A stretch of DNA of 64,000 bases, taken from positions 1 to 64,000 of the forward strand of contig NZ_JBCMYF010000024.1 of the NCBI RefSeq assembly GCF_050483325.1, read 5' to 3'. Under the pieces are notes generated by a model that was given only the letters and a program-made list of their open reading frames with translations, had not been told where the DNA came from and did no database searches. How positions within the stretch are numbered: position 1 is the first letter of the stretch; every line of letters begins with the position of its first letter. The translations under genes and the position numbers were made by a program. The DNA comes from Bacillus_P idriensis_A (GTDB lineage Bacteria > Bacillota > Bacilli > Bacillales > Bacillaceae). Shown piece after piece: positions 61,067 to 64,000 of this stretch.

Positions 61067-61981
61067 TTACTTAATCGGCTGCGGAGTAAATCTTTTACTT
61101 TCCTCTAGATCATCACGCTCTCTCTCCTGACGGGCCCATTTGAAGAAAATAATCCCAAGAAGGGTTCCATAAACAAATTCCTGGATAATTTTCATCATGA
61201 TGCCCCCAAGCTGCTGATCTTCAACAAGCGGCAATGTATTGAACATTTCCGGACCAGTCAAATTCAGGCCTGACAGCATGCTTGCCGGGACGCACAGTGC
61301 TAGGGCGCTCGCCCATGCGCTTGGATCAGAATACGTAGAATAGAGCGAAATATCAGCAAATATGATAAGAGCACAAGCTGGCGTGAGGAGCATTCCATTG
61401 GCGAATATGTATCCAATTTTCTTAATTCCGCCAAGCTCCCTCCATTCAGGCAATTCATTCAGCAATGGCCACCACATCAGCATCGCAGTAATGAAAATTA
61501 AAATCGTTACTGATGCGTGCAGGATATGATCAGTTTTCACAACATCAAATACAAGCGGAATATGATAAATTGAAAAAACCCCATTAAAGACAATTAAAGC
61601 TATCAGCGGTTTTGACAGAAATGAAACGATTTGCTTCACTCCCCGTCTGTAAATCATCGCTCTCCACATCCAGACCGGGATGCCATAGATCATCAGAGGC
61701 GGTATCAGCAAATATAATAGGGCCATTTGTGTCATATGTGCACTGAACATTAAATGTCCCATTAAATCCAGCGGACTGCCTTTTACTGCATATAAAAGAA
61801 TCATGCTCCCAGCAAAAAGCGCTTTCTGTTTGAACGGGACAGGCTGGCTATCGTGAAATCGATTTCGAAGAGGTCCGATTAATAGAAAATAAATGCCAAG
61901 AATGACCGCAACAAACAGGAAAAAATAAGGGCTCCACATTGCTCTAAAACCAAACATTTCTAAATTTAACAATGAGTTCAT
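61067..61981 (-). CDS. ctaG: Cytochrome caa3 oxidase assembly factor CtaG
   Basis: The product is 304 residues with about eight membrane spans. The CtaG signature KGSPLDLMGHLMFSAHMTQM with His residues for copper handling is present, along with IYHIPLVFDVVK. CtaG of this type helps assemble the CuB centre of caa3 oxidase. It lies downstream of ctaF beyond a terminator. Confidence 0.94.
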   Translation of the reverse strand: MNSLLNLEMFGFRAMWSPYFFLFVAVILGIYFLLIGPLRNRFHDSQPVPFKQKALFAGSMILLYAVKGSPLDLMGHLMFSAHMTQMALLYLLIPPLMIYGIPVWMWRAMIYRRGVKQIVSFLSKPLIALIVFNGVFSIYHIPLVFDVVKTDHILHASVTILIFITAMLMWWPLLNELPEWRELGGIKKIGYIFANGMLLTPACALIIFADISLYSTYSDPSAWASALALCVPASMLSGLNLTGPEMFNTLPLVEDQQLGGIMMKIIQEFVYGTLLGIIFFKWARQERERDDLEESKRFTPQPIK

Positions 61982-62161
61982 CTCCTATTTCTGCTATAAC
62001 TCCTGCAAACTATTATACACCTTCAATGAAGCGCTATCAATGAACGTTCTATGACATTAGAAATGCCCGGGATGATAAACTGGATATTCCCGAACAGGAC
62101 AGGAAACTGCCTCTCATTTGATTAGCAATCTGCTGCATTTTCCTTTTTCAGCAAATAAAAA

Positions 62162-62185
62162 AACCGGCTGAGGATTCAGCCGGTT
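62162..62185 (-). terminator. Intrinsic terminator of ctaF
   Basis: AACCGGCTGA and TCAGCCGGTT form a perfect 10-bp stem with an AT-rich tail. It separates ctaF from ctaG. Confidence 0.85.
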
Positions 62186-62191
62186 TTAGGT

Positions 62192-62524
62192 TTACCACCA
62201 AATGATTGTAACAAATGTCAGAACTGTCAAGAATGCTACACCAATTCCTGAGTAAAGGAAAAGCGCAGGAACTTCGTGGCCTTTATGGCTCATATGCATA
62301 AAGTAGTAAAGCTGGAAAATAACCTGTACAACAGCAAGCAAAAGGATAAACGGAATTTTGAACCATTCTGCAATGCCATCATAGCCAATTGCTACAAATG
62401 CAATGACTGTAAGGAAAATCATTAACGCAAATGTAACAACCTGAAATTTCATATCTTCTTTATTTTTCTTGCGGCGATATGCAAGATCTACTTTTGGGTT
62501 TCCTGAGTTTTGATTAGCTGCCAT
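62192..62524 (-). CDS. ctaF: Cytochrome caa3 oxidase subunit IV (CtaF)
   Basis: The product is 110 residues with three membrane spans (VVTFALMIFLTVIAFVAIG, FILLLAVVQVIFQLYYFM, and FLYSGIGVAFLTVLTFVTII). HMSHKGHE is the family's conserved loop. It is an accessory subunit of the proton-pumping oxidase, four bases downstream of ctaE. Confidence 0.95.
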   Translation of the reverse strand: MAANQNSGNPKVDLAYRRKKNKEDMKFQVVTFALMIFLTVIAFVAIGYDGIAEWFKIPFILLLAVVQVIFQLYYFMHMSHKGHEVPALFLYSGIGVAFLTVLTFVTIIWW

Positions 62525-62528
62525 CAGT

Positions 62529-63152
62529 TTATCCCACCATTCCCATTAAGTATACAACCGTGAAAATGAACACCCATACAACGTCAATGAAATGCCAGTA
62601 TAAACTTGCAACGTAGTATTTTGGTGCGTTGTATAAGTTGAGTCCTCTTTTTGCATTGCGGACCATCAATGTCGTAATCCACAGAAGACCGAATGCCACG
62701 TGGGCACCGTGTGTTCCAACAAGCGTGTAAAAAGCCGAACCAAGTGCACTGCTAGTCATTGTGAAATGAAATTCATGAATATAGTGATTAAACTCATAAA
62801 TTTCAAGGGCAAGGAAGCCTGCTCCTAAAAGGACAGTGATTCCCATCCAAAGCTGCATCTTTTTAAACTGAAAGTTCTTCATGTGATACATGGCGTATAC
62901 ACTTGTAAGCGAACTTGTTAAAAGAAGCATGGTTGCTGCAAATACAAGCGGAAGTTCAAACATTTCCTGAGTAGTCGCTCCGCCGTTATTTGAATCTCTT
63001 AAAGCTAAAAACGTAGCAAACAGAGAAGCAAACAGGACCGTCTCTCCCCCAAGGAAAAGCCAGAAGCCTAAAAATTTATTTTTGCCTTCAAGGGTCGCCT
63101 TTTCAGGTGAGGCAGGGAACGTTTCAGCTGTTAATTTTTCCTCAACATGCAT
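62529..63152 (-). CDS. ctaE: Cytochrome caa3 oxidase subunit III (CtaE)
   Basis: The product is 207 residues with five membrane spans. Conserved blocks are KFLGFWLFLGGETVLFASLF, EFHFTMTSSALGSAFYTLVG, THGAHVAFGLLW and LYWHFIDVVWVFIFTVVYL. Its start overlaps the ctaD stop by one base (TAATG). Confidence 0.97.
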   Translation of the reverse strand: MHVEEKLTAETFPASPEKATLEGKNKFLGFWLFLGGETVLFASLFATFLALRDSNNGGATTQEMFELPLVFAATMLLLTSSLTSVYAMYHMKNFQFKKMQLWMGITVLLGAGFLALEIYEFNHYIHEFHFTMTSSALGSAFYTLVGTHGAHVAFGLLWITTLMVRNAKRGLNLYNAPKYYVASLYWHFIDVVWVFIFTVVYLMGMVG

Positions 63153-64000
63153 TATGCCTTAACCCCCTTATCGTTATCATCATTCATTAAATCTTCTTTG
63201 TGAATATGATAACCGTGATCATCAATGATTGAACGAAGGAACATACATCCAAGTGTAATTAAGAATCCGACAATGATAACCGGTACTCCCCATGCATAAT
63301 CCGCATGATACAATAATCCGAATGCTGCAACAAACAATCCAAATGACATGATCAGCGGCAGGATGGAACCGTTAGGCATATGGATGTCTCCAAGCGGTTC
63401 AGCAGGAGTCATGCCTTTGTTTCCTTCCATTCTTTCAACCCACAAAGCGTCAAGACCGCGGACAAGCGGTGTTTGTTTAAAGTTATATTCCGGTGCAGGT
63501 GATGATACAGCCCATTCAAGGTTGCGTCCATCTCCCCAGGCATCTCCTGCTGCTTTTTCTCCTTTAATAGAAGAAATAACGATATTGTAAAGCAATACGA
63601 TTGTTCCTGCAGCCATCAAAAATGCACCAGCCGTACTGATCAGGTTACCCGTTTCAAGTCCCTGTCCAGGCAGGAAAGTAAAAATACGTCTTGGCATTCC
63701 CATCAATCCAAGGAAATGCTGGATAAAGAACGTTAAATGGAAGCCCGTAAAGAACAATACAAAAGTGACAACACCAAGTTTTTCGCCGAGCATTCTGCCG
63801 AACATTTTCGGCCACCAGTAGTGCAGGCCAGCGAATAATCCCATAACAACTCCGCCTACAATAACATAGTGGAAATGGGCAACAACGAAATAGGTATCAT
63901 GATACTGATAATCTGTCGGTGCAGCTGCAAGCATGATTCCTGTTACTCCGCCCATAACGAACGTAGGAATGAAAGCAACTGACCAGATCATCGGCACTGT
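63152..64000 (-). CDS. ctaD: Cytochrome caa3 oxidase subunit I (CtaD), C-terminal part
   Basis: This is a partial gene whose 5' end lies beyond the window; 282 codons plus the stop are visible. It includes the heme-ligand segment HDTYFVVAHFHYVIVGG (the two His of HFH bind high-spin and low-spin heme) and later transmembrane helices. The C-terminal extension typical of B. subtilis CtaD ends DDNDKGVKA. The upstream reading is TVPMIWSVAFIPTF. Confidence 0.97.
   Translation of the reverse strand, partial: TVPMIWSVAFIPTFVMGGVTGIMLAAAPTDYQYHDTYFVVAHFHYVIVGGVVMGLFAGLHYWWPKMFGRMLGEKLGVVTFVLFFTGFHLTFFIQHFLGLMGMPRRIFTFLPGQGLETGNLISTAGAFLMAAGTIVLLYNIVISSIKGEKAAGDAWGDGRNLEWAVSSPAPEYNFKQTPLVRGLDALWVERMEGNKGMTPAEPLGDIHMPNGSILPLIMSFGLFVAAFGLLYHADYAWGVPVIIVGFLITLGCMFLRSIIDDHGYHIHKEDLMNDDNDKGVKA

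Overview
The window comes from a low-GC, endospore-forming Firmicute of the Bacillaceae (Bacillus sensu lato, Metabacillus-like; I cannot fix the genus). The basis is near-complete gene-order agreement with Bacillus subtilis from ctaD to ileS, together with sporulation genes (sigE, sigG, spoIIGA, spoVD, spoVE, ylbJ, rsfA) and strong AGGAGG-type ribosome binding sites with frequent GTG and TTG starts. Most genes lie on the minus strand, so the window is flipped relative to the usual B. subtilis map.

Reading from the right end leftwards, in the direction of most transcription: 60.5-64 kb holds the caa3 cytochrome oxidase genes ctaD (cut by the window edge), ctaE, ctaF, ctaG and ctaM. 41.5-58.7 kb is the ylb block: an AI-2E-type permease, ylbA, ylbB, ylbC, ylbD, ylbE, ylbF, ylbG, rsmD, coaD, ylbJ, ylbK, ylbL, tmcAL/ylbM, ylbN, rpmF, rsfA and ylbP. 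It is interrupted by accessory genes: two acetyltransferases, a thioesterase, a lipoprotein, a Cys-motif orphan, a crotonase and a broken small CxxC protein. 38-41.4 kb is a three-gene biotin-dependent acyl-CoA carboxylase operon. 34.9-37.9 kb holds panE, a DUF3397 membrane protein and bshC.

15.5-34.8 kb is the division and cell-wall (dcw) cluster mraZ-rsmH-ftsL-pbpB-spoVD-murE-mraY-murD-spoVE-murG-murB-divIB-ylxW-ylxX-sbp-ftsA-ftsZ. It makes peptidoglycan precursors, the septal synthases and the Z-ring. 7.6-15 kb holds bacillopeptidase F (bpr) and the sporulation sigma genes spoIIGA-sigE-sigG. Here a septum-linked protease matures sigma-E, and sigma-G follows in the forespore. 0.3-7.5 kb holds ylmC-D-E-sepF-ylmG-ylmH-divIVA and the T-box-controlled ileS.

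The control signals read clearly: an Ile-type T-box, MraZ boxes, a spoIIG promoter with the unusual 22-bp spacer and Spo0A-like boxes, a ylbH-leader-like structured RNA, and many intrinsic terminators. The non-textbook content is a family of about 120-bp hairpin-forming repeats (1-40, 198-275, 37976-38097, 51259-51500, 52241-52368, 54899-55005). Their stem bases covary between copies, and they sit at or inside the 3' ends of several ORFs. A 21-bp tandem array lies next to two repeat fragments at the left edge. I see no phage, insertion sequence, CRISPR array, tRNA or rRNA.
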